From: Methanoregula sp.
GTDB taxonomy: Archaea > Halobacteriota > Methanomicrobia > Methanomicrobiales > Methanospirillaceae
Length of the DNA: 64,000 nucleotides
Assembly: GCA_028679075.1 (NCBI GenBank)
Contig: JAJRCF010000015.1
Span: forward strand, 1 to 64,000
Reading direction: 5' to 3'
Every line of letters starts with the position of its first letter. Position 1 is the stretch's first letter. The translations under genes and the position numbers were made by a program. Positions 10,551 through 18,818 of this stretch are shown piece by piece. The notes beneath the pieces are model-generated. The model saw nothing but the letters and a program-made list of their open reading frames with translations. It was not told the origin of the DNA and ran no database searches.

Positions 10551-11732
10551 TTACGTTTTCCTCCGGATGGATATCAACACAGCAGCGCCGATTAACGCAA
10601 GCACCGCGAATACAATGCCCATTGCCATCATGAGAGGTACGCTGGCTGAAGCCTCATTCCCTGTAGCCTGTGCTGCAGGACCCGGAACTGGCGCCATCTG
10701 TCCTGAGACCGGTGCCGGTGGAGTGTACGGTTTTGTGGCAACCAGCCCGAATGTCGAAAGTCCATGTGGGGATGCTGCCGTGAATATCAGGTAACCGTTG
10801 TTGCGGTCATACCCGGTAAACGATGTGATCAGGCATTCTGTAGTTCCATCATCGCCCATCCTGACAATCTGTATCGCATCGATCCCGCCATTCCTGGTAA
10901 CCCAGTCCTGGGGAGCGGTCATGCTGATGGTCGCCGGGCCGGTTGAGGTTGTGCCCGTTTCCTGGATGATCATGACGTATGCCAGGCTGCTGATCTCCAG
11001 CCCGGTACGGTGAAATGCGTTGGTAAATGTATCCAGTGTTGACATGTCCGGGTCCTGCCGGATCACGGTGATAATCCGGGCATCCGGTGCCGGGGGGTCA
11101 TTGATCCGTGTTGTCCACCATACGGTTACTCCCGGCATACCCCCAAGATCTGCGGTTAGCGGGGTACTTGCAAAAGACCCCATTCCGTTCACCGGTGTCT
11201 CCGCTGATGCCTCGGGTGGTGCCAGCTGGCCAAAGAATGTCTGGAGGCCTGCAAAGAGACCGGAACTGCCTGTTCCCCCTCCGCCTCCACCCCCTCCGCT
11301 ACTCCCGGATGAAGAGGGGATTATCGGACCTGCCATGGACTGGAGTCCGGTTATGTAGTTCTTCGCTACCATTGTGGAGGAACCTGCTTCATTTGAGACG
11401 GTCAGGGTCACCGTATAGGTCCCGGCTGTAAAGATATGCGTCGGGTTCTGCTCCGTGGAACCCGTGCCGTCACCGAAGTCCCATCTCCAGTATGCCGGAT
11501 CATTACCGGACTGGTCGGTGAATTGTATGCCAAGGGGTGCAGGACCCGATGTACTATTGACAGTGAACCGGGCGAGAGGAAAATGCATAACATTTCCTGT
11601 AATGGCCGTGGTACCCGTGGTCCCTCCCGAAACAACCATGGGAATTATAAGAAACGCGAGAATTCCCATTAAGAGAACGCACTTCCGGAGTGTATCCGTC
11701 TTTATCCAAAGGAATACTGGTTTCTTATTCAT
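10551..11732 (-). CDS. PKD-domain surface protein with PGF-pre-PGF-like region
   Basis: A 393-residue exported protein. Residues ~1-36 form a long-n-region signal peptide, ~52-130 a PKD domain (WRWDFGDGTGSTEQNPTHIF), ~140-155 a Gly/Ser stretch, ~200-335 a domain resembling the PGF-pre-PGF region of archaeal surface proteins, and ~365-390 a transmembrane segment with basic end (ISIRRKT). Such proteins are usually S-layer-associated. It is transcribed towards the 9204 gene but has its own promoter region. Confidence 0.8.
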   Translation of the reverse strand: MNKKPVFLWIKTDTLRKCVLLMGILAFLIIPMVVSGGTTGTTAITGNVMHFPLARFTVNSTSGPAPLGIQFTDQSGNDPAYWRWDFGDGTGSTEQNPTHIFTAGTYTVTLTVSNEAGSSTMVAKNYITGLQSMAGPIIPSSSGSSGGGGGGGGTGSSGLFAGLQTFFGQLAPPEASAETPVNGMGSFASTPLTADLGGMPGVTVWWTTRINDPPAPDARIITVIRQDPDMSTLDTFTNAFHRTGLEISSLAYVMIIQETGTTSTGPATISMTAPQDWVTRNGGIDAIQIVRMGDDGTTECLITSFTGYDRNNGYLIFTAASPHGLSTFGLVATKPYTPPAPVSGQMAPVPGPAAQATGNEASASVPLMMAMGIVFAVLALIGAAVLISIRRKT

Positions 11733-11932
11733 AGTGTGAGTCTGATTTCGAACCGAAGTGATTGCTAATTATAAAATCTCCTTAAAATAGTGTCTACCCG
11801 GTTGCAAAGTTTGCAATGGCATGTTGCAGTTTTTGCTGATTGATGTATCTGTTTTTATAATATTTTTTATTTTACAGGAGCCATCTTATTATCCCGGGCA
11901 ATGACAGGAGCATGTCTTTCGAAAGGAGAAGG

Positions 11933-12490
11933 ATGAACAATGAAGTGATAAATATGATGAACAAAATTCCAGTTTTATGCGGCGTGCTCGTTTGCATGCT
12001 GCTGATTGCACCGGGAGCACTTGCACTCACTTCGGGAACCGCAGAAGTATCCGGGAATCCCGATTTATCCCTGAGTCTTACCGTGACCGGTGCAGCGTAT
12101 GCATTCGGGAGTGCAATGCTTATCGGGGACAATGTCAACCTGACCGCAGATACCGTAAAGGTAGGCGTTGTCAGCAATGCGCCCTGGGCTGTTGGTGTCC
12201 ATGATGCAGAAGTAAGAACTACAACAGCAGGTCATATGGCCGAATGGGATGGCACAGCGTATGTGGGTACAACCGGAAAAACGCTGACGAATGCGCTCCA
12301 GATTGGCAAGAAAACTGATGGCGGCACCTACGTCACGCTGACCGATGCATCGCTGCCGTTATGGTCAGGAGTTGCCGGGACAGTTGACAACTACCCCTGG
12401 TTCAAACAGACCATTGATGTAGCGGATACACGTGTAGCGAACGGTCATACTTACAAGGTGGTAACTACGTTCACTGCAACACCAACCTAA
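11933..12490 (+). CDS. Small secreted beta-sandwich protein (WxL-like fold), copy 1
   Basis: A 185-residue exported protein. The ATG at 11933 follows AAGGAGAAGG and is chosen over 11912. The signal peptide ends at GALA. The mature part is beta-rich, with VSNAPWAVGV near its middle and SLPLWSG...GHTYKVVTTFTATPT at the end. It is clearly paralogous to the 14633 gene, sharing TSGTAxVxGNPxLxxSLTVTGA, NAPWA, LWSG.AGT and FKQTI.VADTRVA.GH. The overall pattern recalls WxL/coat-protein-like beta sandwiches, but the canonical WxL motif is not intact. A DUF916-like gene follows, which is the partner expected for WxL proteins. Confidence 0.7.
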   Translation: MNNEVINMMNKIPVLCGVLVCMLLIAPGALALTSGTAEVSGNPDLSLSLTVTGAAYAFGSAMLIGDNVNLTADTVKVGVVSNAPWAVGVHDAEVRTTTAGHMAEWDGTAYVGTTGKTLTNALQIGKKTDGGTYVTLTDASLPLWSGVAGTVDNYPWFKQTIDVADTRVANGHTYKVVTTFTATPT

Positions 12491-12497
12491 TCTTCTC

Positions 12498-12504
12498 TTT
12501 TTTT
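12498..12504 (+). terminator. T tract after copy 1 of the small secreted protein
   Basis: A run of seven T bases lies 8 bases after the stop, typical of archaeal termination, and separates this gene from the DUF916-like gene, which has its own TATA box. Confidence 0.4.
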
Positions 12505-12598
12505 AATTGAACCTGGCAGAATGTTATGCCCTTCACCATGACTGACGCATGAGTCAGAGTGTAAATCATCTTTGCAAATATTGCCAGAACCCCGATGT

Positions 12599-12607
12599 CT
12601 TATATAA
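12599..12607 (+). promoter_or_regulatory. TATA box for the DUF916-like gene
   Basis: CTTATATAA lies 37 bases before the ATG at 12644, so a short leader of about 10 bases is expected. Confidence 0.55.
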
Positions 12608-12643
12608 CACATTTTTCTATAGTATCCATCAGGTTGACCGTGT

Positions 12644-13963
12644 ATGTATTCTATAAACCGCTTTTATCCGTTGTTAATGATGGGGATTCTCATTCTTCTG
12701 GTCATATGCCCGAATCCGGTATCCGCCATCAATGTTGTGGGAGCAAAGTATATGGAAACGGTAAATCCCGGGGACACCGTGACCCATATGATCACCGTCA
12801 GCACAAAAGCAACGGATCCTTCCATGGATATCGTTATTGATACCTGGGGTTTTGGACAGACTCCGGCGAAAAGCTATTCCTCGCTCTCCGCGGCAGATGA
12901 TACCAGTCCGTACTCGGCCCGGAAATTTATTACCCTCGATACCGCGTCTTTCCACCTGAACCCCGGTGAATCCAAAAAGATCAAGGCAACGATCGTTATA
13001 CCAAGTGATGTAGGGGATGGCGGGCGTTATGCCATTATCTCGCTTCACAATGCACCGTCCGGGGATGGGACCACGGCATACATAACGGCCATCTCCGTCC
13101 CGGTCATGATCACGATCGCCAAATCCAGTCTCATTGAGGCAGGTTCAATAACCGATATTAAAGTCGGGGACATTGTCACCGGGCAACCCCTCATGATTAC
13201 CACCTTGTTAAAAAATACCGGGAACATCCATTATTACCAGACTAAAAATACCGTGACCGTATCGGATAACATGGGAACCGTAATCGGGACAGCCAGCACG
13301 GCTCCTTCGGTCTATGCAATTATCCCGAACTATACGGTGGATTATGATGTCACTCTCGATACGTCGTTGTCTCCCGGCACTTATAGTGTGAAATCAGAGG
13401 TGAGCCTTGAGGACGGGACACTTCTTGATTCAAAGACCTCCGCGTTTGAGGTGAAGAGCAGCTACATTGCCCCCTCTCCGGACACGAGTGTCACCCTGAC
13501 CCCCCAGGAATCCTCGGTCCTGGCATCGTCAGACGGGAGGATATCCATAAGTTTCCCGGCCGGGGCGGTAATCAATGACATTACGGTTACGTTAAAACCG
13601 TTCTCACGGGACCAGCTGCCCACCATCCTGACGGAAGCAAAAGCGGGCGGCACATGTTTCCAGGTCGAGGGGTTGTCCGGAATCCTTTCGAAGGATGCAA
13701 CGATTTCGGTAAAGTATTCTGATGCAGACCTGGCCGTTGCCGGCGGGGATGCATCGAACCTTGTCCTTGCACGGTACGACCAGTCTGACAGCAGGTGGAC
13801 CCAGCTCACTACGACCGTGAACAAGGACACAACGACCCTGTCTGCAACCACGAACCGGTTCAGCACCTGGGCTGTCATGACCGCGTCTTCGCAGTTTTCA
13901 CCAACCGCAGGACAACAAGGAGGAATTATGGAGTATATCCTGTCCTTCCTTCACTGGGGCTGA
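12644..13963 (+). CDS. Secreted DUF916-like (WxL-interacting-protein-like) protein
   Basis: A 439-residue exported protein. After the signal peptide (ending PVSA) residues ~30-180 hold a beta-sandwich with NPGDTVTHMITV and HLNPGESKKIKATIVIPSD, the two strand patterns of DUF916. A second sandwich (~180-280) contains LKNTGNIHYY. Residues ~285-425 carry a ZU5/Ig-like segment (SDGRISISFPAGAVIND), and the end is a short hydrophobic stretch. In Gram-positive bacteria DUF916 proteins pair with WxL proteins; here two WxL-like small proteins flank it. Domain match is by eye. Confidence 0.7.
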   Translation: MYSINRFYPLLMMGILILLVICPNPVSAINVVGAKYMETVNPGDTVTHMITVSTKATDPSMDIVIDTWGFGQTPAKSYSSLSAADDTSPYSARKFITLDTASFHLNPGESKKIKATIVIPSDVGDGGRYAIISLHNAPSGDGTTAYITAISVPVMITIAKSSLIEAGSITDIKVGDIVTGQPLMITTLLKNTGNIHYYQTKNTVTVSDNMGTVIGTASTAPSVYAIIPNYTVDYDVTLDTSLSPGTYSVKSEVSLEDGTLLDSKTSAFEVKSSYIAPSPDTSVTLTPQESSVLASSDGRISISFPAGAVINDITVTLKPFSRDQLPTILTEAKAGGTCFQVEGLSGILSKDATISVKYSDADLAVAGGDASNLVLARYDQSDSRWTQLTTTVNKDTTTLSATTNRFSTWAVMTASSQFSPTAGQQGGIMEYILSFLHWG

Positions 13964-14168
13964 AGTTCGCAGCCCAATCGCGGTGGAAGAAAAGACAAGA
14001 TTACATCCTTTTTTCTTTGATCTCTATGTTACTCCTTACCTTTTACCTTCCATGAGTTTATCCCCGCCATGCCGGCTCCACCCTGATGCGATGATGTCCG
14101 GAAAGATACGATAAGATATGCTCTGTAGAAAACCATTTTTGAAATAACATTTCTCACTACCACTTTTT

Positions 14169-14395
14169 GTACACCGCCCGACCCCCGTTCTCCCATGGGG
14201 CCTGGACAATCCCCTCATTCATCCCGTAAAAATGCACAAATCCGGCACGAAAATGGGAGAGGCCCTGCGGGGGTCGGGCGGTGTACTTTGATACTTTATC
14301 GCCCGTGACCAACAGATCTGGGGGAAAATTTACGATAGTACTTACCTGAATCACATCAGTATGTTCGCACGGGAAGTACACCGCCCGACCCCCGC
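14169..14395. repeat. Three copies of a 20-bp element in a 660-bp gene-free gap
   Basis: GTACACCGCCCGACCCCCG occurs at 14169-14187 (+), as its exact complement at 14267-14286 (-, 20 bp with one more C), and again at 14376-14395 (+, 20 bp). Spacing is about 100 bp. The first two also contain inverted TCTCCCAT/ATGGGAGA just inside, so a long imperfect hairpin can form. The gap 13964-14623 otherwise holds no convincing gene. The element could be a palindromic mobile remnant, a protein-binding cluster or a structured RNA. Confidence 0.8.
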
Positions 14396-14632
14396 AAGGA
14401 GTGCAACGCAAACCCGGGTGCGTCAGCATCCAGAAATGATTTCTCCAGGGCAATAAAAGAAACAAAAATCCTGTCCGCCGGTTCATCGTGGTCTGGCAGG
14501 TCTCTCTCTATCCTTGTCGGTGTATTTACATTTTTTATTTTTCGCAGGACAGTTTATGATAACCGGAATCAACCAAATCCTGTCTTTCAATGGGGGAAGA
14601 TAACAAAAATGTAAAAACACGATGTGAGGAAA

Positions 14633-15166
14633 ATGGTAAAAAAAATTCTCTTTTTCGTGAGCGTGCTGTTAAGTATGCTCATACTTATTCCTGGAGTAAC
14701 CGCTGATACTTCGGGAACCGCACCAGTCGACGGGAATCCCGCGCTGACGATGAGTCTTACCGTGACAGGTGCTCATTCTTTTGGGGATATGAATCCCGGG
14801 GACAATGTCAATACAACATCAAATACGGTAAAGGCAACCGTGACCACGAATGCCCCCTGGGCCATAAGTGTCTCCGATGTTCTTGATGCAAAACCGGCAG
14901 GTTCCGATGGAAAAATGGCTGAATGGAATATTACCGGATCCAGTTGGGTAGCCGGCGGAAAAGTGCTGACGCATGCATTCAATGTGGGTTCAACTACGGA
15001 TACGTGGGTCCCCCTCACTGCCAGTTCACAACAATTATGGTCAGGGCATGCCGGGACATTCGAGAAGTACCCCTTTTTCAAACAGACCATCGAAGTTGCA
15101 GATACTCGTGTGGCCATCGGCCATAACTACCGGATTGTATCAGCGTTTACTGCAACAGCAACGTAA
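14633..15166 (+). CDS. Small secreted beta-sandwich protein (WxL-like fold), copy 2
   Basis: A 177-residue exported protein paralogous to the 11933 gene. The ATG at 14633 is used; a GTG at 14624 is possible. The signal peptide ends at GVTA, then the same order of motifs: TSGTAPVDGNPALTMSLTV, TTNAPWAISVSD, QQLWSGHAGTF, FKQTIEVADTRVAIGHNY. The insert between NAPWA and LWSG differs most between copies, so that face may carry specificity. T-rich DNA at 15171-15180 may terminate it. Function unknown; probably assembled on the cell surface. Confidence 0.7.
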   Translation: MVKKILFFVSVLLSMLILIPGVTADTSGTAPVDGNPALTMSLTVTGAHSFGDMNPGDNVNTTSNTVKATVTTNAPWAISVSDVLDAKPAGSDGKMAEWNITGSSWVAGGKVLTHAFNVGSTTDTWVPLTASSQQLWSGHAGTFEKYPFFKQTIEVADTRVAIGHNYRIVSAFTATAT

Positions 15167-15355
15167 CCATCTTTTTTATTGAATCCGTTAGATTTTCTCT
15201 CCTTCCCGGGCAAGAAGCATGACCTCCCGGCTTCCCGTGGTATCCTGAAGTGGCCACCCGGGTACATTCCCTCGTAATCCCCATTGACCGGGCGATAACC
15301 CCGATAACGGATCTTCTCATGGTGCCTGTGAAGAACCTGAAAAAATGCGAGGAGA

Positions 15356-17026
15356 TTATAGACTGCCGACGGTGAGGGTCACTACGATGTGGTATACATC
15401 GCTACCGGGAAGAACCAGGTCGGTTATTTTTACCTCCTGCTGGATACCCAGGATATAAGGGGTGCCGGACACTTCAGCCGTACCGGTCTGGATTCGTATG
15501 GCGGAAATACTGTTTGTCGGCAAATTCACATAATTATTACCGGAATTTTGTCGTACCTTAAAGGGCTCGCCGAGATGAGCAGCTGAATTAACGTCCGTCA
15601 TAAAACCCGTGGCAGCCGTATCATAAGCCGTCACTTCCCAGCCCTTAGTGCTATTCACATAGAATTCGATCGCGGTATTCGTTGTCGTCTCACCGGAAAC
15701 GAGTGGCAATAAAACGGGTACGTTTACCATAGTAATTTCAAATGAATCCTGAGTCACGACCGCATCGGTAACGGTCTTTGTATTCGTTGCCGAGTTTCCG
15801 TCAGTAACGGTCAGGCTGACGGTATAGGTGCCCCCGGAGGCGTAGGTGTGCACCGGGTTCTGGAGTGTTGCATTCGTGCTGTCGCCGTCACCGAAATTCC
15901 AGTTCCAGCTAATCTGGCCAGCCGGCGTTGAACCATCGCTAAAGATAACGGTAAGAGGTGCCGGGCCACTTGCCGGAGTGAACGTGAAATCTGCAACCGG
16001 GGCTGCGTTTGCGGTAACCGTATCGAGTTTTGTGGCGATTGCCCCGTAACTATCCGTAACGGTCAGGTTTACCGTGTACAATCCTGCGGTATCGTAGGTG
16101 TGTGCCGGGCTCTGGGTGGCATCATTGGTCCCGTCACCAAAATCCCATGCCCATTGGGTTATCTGACCTACGGGGGTCGAAGTATCGGTGAAGACCACGT
16201 AAAGAGGCACTGTCCCGCTGACATTGGTGAACGTGAAATCTGCCACCGGGGCCAGTCTTGGCACGGGGACTGTCACTGAACTTGTATCAAGGGTAACCGT
16301 TGTCTGAGCCAGTGCTCTCCCGTTTACTATTGCACCAGACCCCATCGTTATCGCTCCGGCATCCAGGATAGTTCCCTTGAAACCGGCATTTGCTCCAAGC
16401 CCCGTGTCGCCGGCGACAACCCAGAATATGTTGCTTTCCTGTGCGCCGTTACTGAGGATTACGTTTTTACCCGCTTCGATCGTGAGAGCTCCTGCGGTCC
16501 TGAATATCCAGACTGCATTCGCATCGCCCTGGCCGTCCAGCGTGAGATCGGCGGGGATGGTCACGGCACCTCCCCATGTATAGACCCCCGGGGGGAGTGT
16601 CTGCCCCCCGATTTCTCCAGCGCCTCCATTGCTGTAATCGGGGGTTTGTGCCATCGCATTGGAGTATGCCAGTTCCATGTCGCTTACCGCCGTGCCCGCT
16701 ACCGTTGGTTCTATCGTCGCACATGAAGGACCGCCATTATCGACAAGGTAAATTGTCCCGCCAGACATCTGCGTACAATTATTAAACCCGATAATCGCAC
16801 CCCCGAGTCCCGGGCTCAGTCCCACATCCCCGGTTATTGCTGACAATTCCAGGGTATCGGTAATTCCGGTTTTTGCCAGTACTGCGAAATTGCCGGCCGA
16901 CCCGAGATCCACGTTTGTTGCAATCCCTCTGACGCCGGGAATTATCGCAGCAGTCACCAGGCAGATCAACGCTACGGTAAGAATTAGGGAGAACCGGTTT
17001 CCTGCACTTTTTTTCAGACTATTCAT
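15356..17026 (-). CDS. Ice-binding-like (DUF3494) + two PKD domains surface protein
   Basis: A 556-residue exported protein; ATG 17026 chosen over 17047 because it opens a compact signal peptide. Residues ~35-245 match the ice-binding-like adhesion domain (DUF3494): LGSAGNFAVLAKTGIT, TGDVGLSPG, LPPGVYTWGGAV, DANAVWIFRTAG, NVILSNGAQESNIFWVV. Two PKD domains follow (~255-335 and ~340-420). The C-terminal ~120 residues are another beta-sandwich (VSGTPYILGIQQEVKITDL). No terminal anchor is seen, so it may be released or bound through its last domain. In bacteria and archaea this fold is often an adhesin rather than a true antifreeze. Confidence 0.82.
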   Translation of the reverse strand: MNSLKKSAGNRFSLILTVALICLVTAAIIPGVRGIATNVDLGSAGNFAVLAKTGITDTLELSAITGDVGLSPGLGGAIIGFNNCTQMSGGTIYLVDNGGPSCATIEPTVAGTAVSDMELAYSNAMAQTPDYSNGGAGEIGGQTLPPGVYTWGGAVTIPADLTLDGQGDANAVWIFRTAGALTIEAGKNVILSNGAQESNIFWVVAGDTGLGANAGFKGTILDAGAITMGSGAIVNGRALAQTTVTLDTSSVTVPVPRLAPVADFTFTNVSGTVPLYVVFTDTSTPVGQITQWAWDFGDGTNDATQSPAHTYDTAGLYTVNLTVTDSYGAIATKLDTVTANAAPVADFTFTPASGPAPLTVIFSDGSTPAGQISWNWNFGDGDSTNATLQNPVHTYASGGTYTVSLTVTDGNSATNTKTVTDAVVTQDSFEITMVNVPVLLPLVSGETTTNTAIEFYVNSTKGWEVTAYDTAATGFMTDVNSAAHLGEPFKVRQNSGNNYVNLPTNSISAIRIQTGTAEVSGTPYILGIQQEVKITDLVLPGSDVYHIVVTLTVGSL

Positions 17027-17162
17027 AGCATACTCATTACTGAACACAGTCCATGACGGTTCGGAGAATATACCTACCCGGCTATTGCAGTTATTGGAGC
17101 AGTTATTGCAATACCGGGACCGTCCCGTCAGGAGAACAATGTCCGAAAAATGGGGAGATTGA

Positions 17163-17201
17163 TTATTCAGTAATAATCGACGGCCTCTGCGGCAGTGCGG
17201 T
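17163..17201 (-). pseudogene. Possible remnant of a leuS 3' end
   Basis: On the minus strand this stretch reads NVTALPQRPSIITE followed by a stop, very close to the LeuRS C-terminus in this window ([15 protein letters not shown], stop at 21769). The DNA on both sides is not coding in that frame. A short stray duplication of the leuS tail is the simplest reading; chance similarity of a 14-residue stretch cannot be excluded. Confidence 0.35.
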
Positions 17202-17331
17202 CACGTTACCGGTAATGCCGGTCAATTACACTCAAAACCGGGGGAGCCGGATGCTGCACATCCCGGTAAGGCCTGCGGCAGCGATCAAGAACATAATGCC
17301 CTGTATAAGGCCACGCAGGTAAGCGGAAAAA

Positions 17332-18738
17332 TCAGGGTGCGGTCTTTCGCAACAGGATTATTGCACCCAGCACAGAAAGGCCGGCAACCGCCCCGAATCC
17401 CGGAGTTCTCTTTGTTGTAGATGCAGCCGTGGCAGCTGGTGCAGCCTGCGCCGGGGATGTCACCGGGAAGGATTCCGCCGGGCTGATCTCCCCGGCATAT
17501 GATTCGTTCCGGGTCGGAGTGACTGTCCCCGTTGCAGTGGTTGTCGTATCCGGGGCAATTACATACTGGAACGATGTGGATGATCCTGACGAGCCACCCT
17601 TCCCGTAGGCATTGGTGATCGTGAGCGGGAATGACCCAAGAGCTGATGCCGGGGTGATAATGGTGAGCTGGTTGTCGTTGATCACCTTCAGGCCCGTCCC
17701 CGGTTTCTCCCCGAACACTACGTCCGTTGTGCCGGTAAACCCGGAGCCCGTGAGCGTGACTACTGTGCCTCCGTCCATGGAGCCGGAGGAGGGGGAGATA
17801 TTCTCCAGTCGCGGGAACGGGATATCGTAGCGGAACATGGAACGTGATTCTGAAGAGCTGCCGGCATGGGCGGGATTGATGACGGACAGGGCAGCTATCC
17901 CGGCAGGGCCCGGTGGCGAGATCACCGTGAGCAGGGTGTCATTGATGACCTCAAGACCCGTCCCGTTATTCCTGCCGAACGAGACATTCGTTGCGCCGGA
18001 GAACCCGGACCCCCTGACCAGGACAACCGTCCCCCCGGTGGTGAAGCCCGAGGTGGGCGAGATGTTGTAAAGGTCCGGGAGCGGGTATTCAACAAGGAAC
18101 ATGGTCGATGGCCCGGCAGAACTGCCGGTCCCGTGGGCATTCTTGATCGAGACCGGGACCAGCCCGGGGGGAGAGTAAAGAGTAGTGACCCTGAGGTGGC
18201 TGTCATCGGTAATTGTCGGGATTACTCCGTATTTCCCGAAATAAACGTACTCTGTACCGGAGAACCCGGACCCCGTGATGGTGACAACGGTACCTCCGTT
18301 CATGGGGCCGGAGTCGGGCGAGATGCCGGACAGTCTCGGGAGCGGGAACTCCTCGTAATTGTACATCGTTGCCGGGTCCGGGGACATCCCTGTCCCGGCG
18401 GGAGTGGTGATGGAGATGAACACCGATGCGGCATCGTGGGGTGGGGTGGTGATGGTGAGCTGGGTGTCATTGAATATGTTCAGGCCCGTCCCGGATATTT
18501 CCCCGAACCGGACGTCCGTTGTGCCGGTAAAACCGGACCCTGTGATGGTAACCGGGGTGCCCCCGGCAAGGGGACCGCCGGAAGGTGAGATACTGTATAT
18601 CACCGGCACTGAGACTGCGGATACCAGCCCGACTGATGCGGAAAGGATGACGATGACCAGGATACAGGACACTCTGTTGAACGGGACCGTGCGTTTTTTT
18701 TGGCCTCGCGTTCCCTCGCTTATACCGGCTGCTGACAA
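17332..18738 (-). CDS. Secreted protein with four IPT/TIG domains and PGF-CTERM-like tail
   Basis: A 468-residue exported protein. A long basic N-terminus precedes the signal helix (residues ~22-42). Four tandem ~85-residue IPT/TIG domains follow, each starting with I(S)PxxGPxxGGTxVTITGSGF and carrying FG...(G)TGL.. and I.T.P. A Thr/Ala/Pro linker leads to TPGFGAVAGLSVLGAIILLR, a good PGF-CTERM-type signal for archaeosortase processing. The start is a TTG behind AGGAG. The four domains are 60-70% alike by eye, so they arose by internal duplication. Confidence 0.85.
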   Translation of the reverse strand: MSAAGISEGTRGQKKRTVPFNRVSCILVIVILSASVGLVSAVSVPVIYSISPSGGPLAGGTPVTITGSGFTGTTDVRFGEISGTGLNIFNDTQLTITTPPHDAASVFISITTPAGTGMSPDPATMYNYEEFPLPRLSGISPDSGPMNGGTVVTITGSGFSGTEYVYFGKYGVIPTITDDSHLRVTTLYSPPGLVPVSIKNAHGTGSSAGPSTMFLVEYPLPDLYNISPTSGFTTGGTVVLVRGSGFSGATNVSFGRNNGTGLEVINDTLLTVISPPGPAGIAALSVINPAHAGSSSESRSMFRYDIPFPRLENISPSSGSMDGGTVVTLTGSGFTGTTDVVFGEKPGTGLKVINDNQLTIITPASALGSFPLTITNAYGKGGSSGSSTSFQYVIAPDTTTTATGTVTPTRNESYAGEISPAESFPVTSPAQAAPAATAASTTKRTPGFGAVAGLSVLGAIILLRKTAP

Positions 18739-18818
18739 TGAACAACGCTCCTGAATGATGTGTTTATAATCATTTTTTAATAAATATAATTATACCGAAA
18801 AGAATCTGATGCTGCCGC

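Noticed and set aside
14157-14486. 109-codon minus-strand frame over the 20-bp repeats
   Set aside because: It spans the inverted repeats and no ribosome-binding site or domain supports it.
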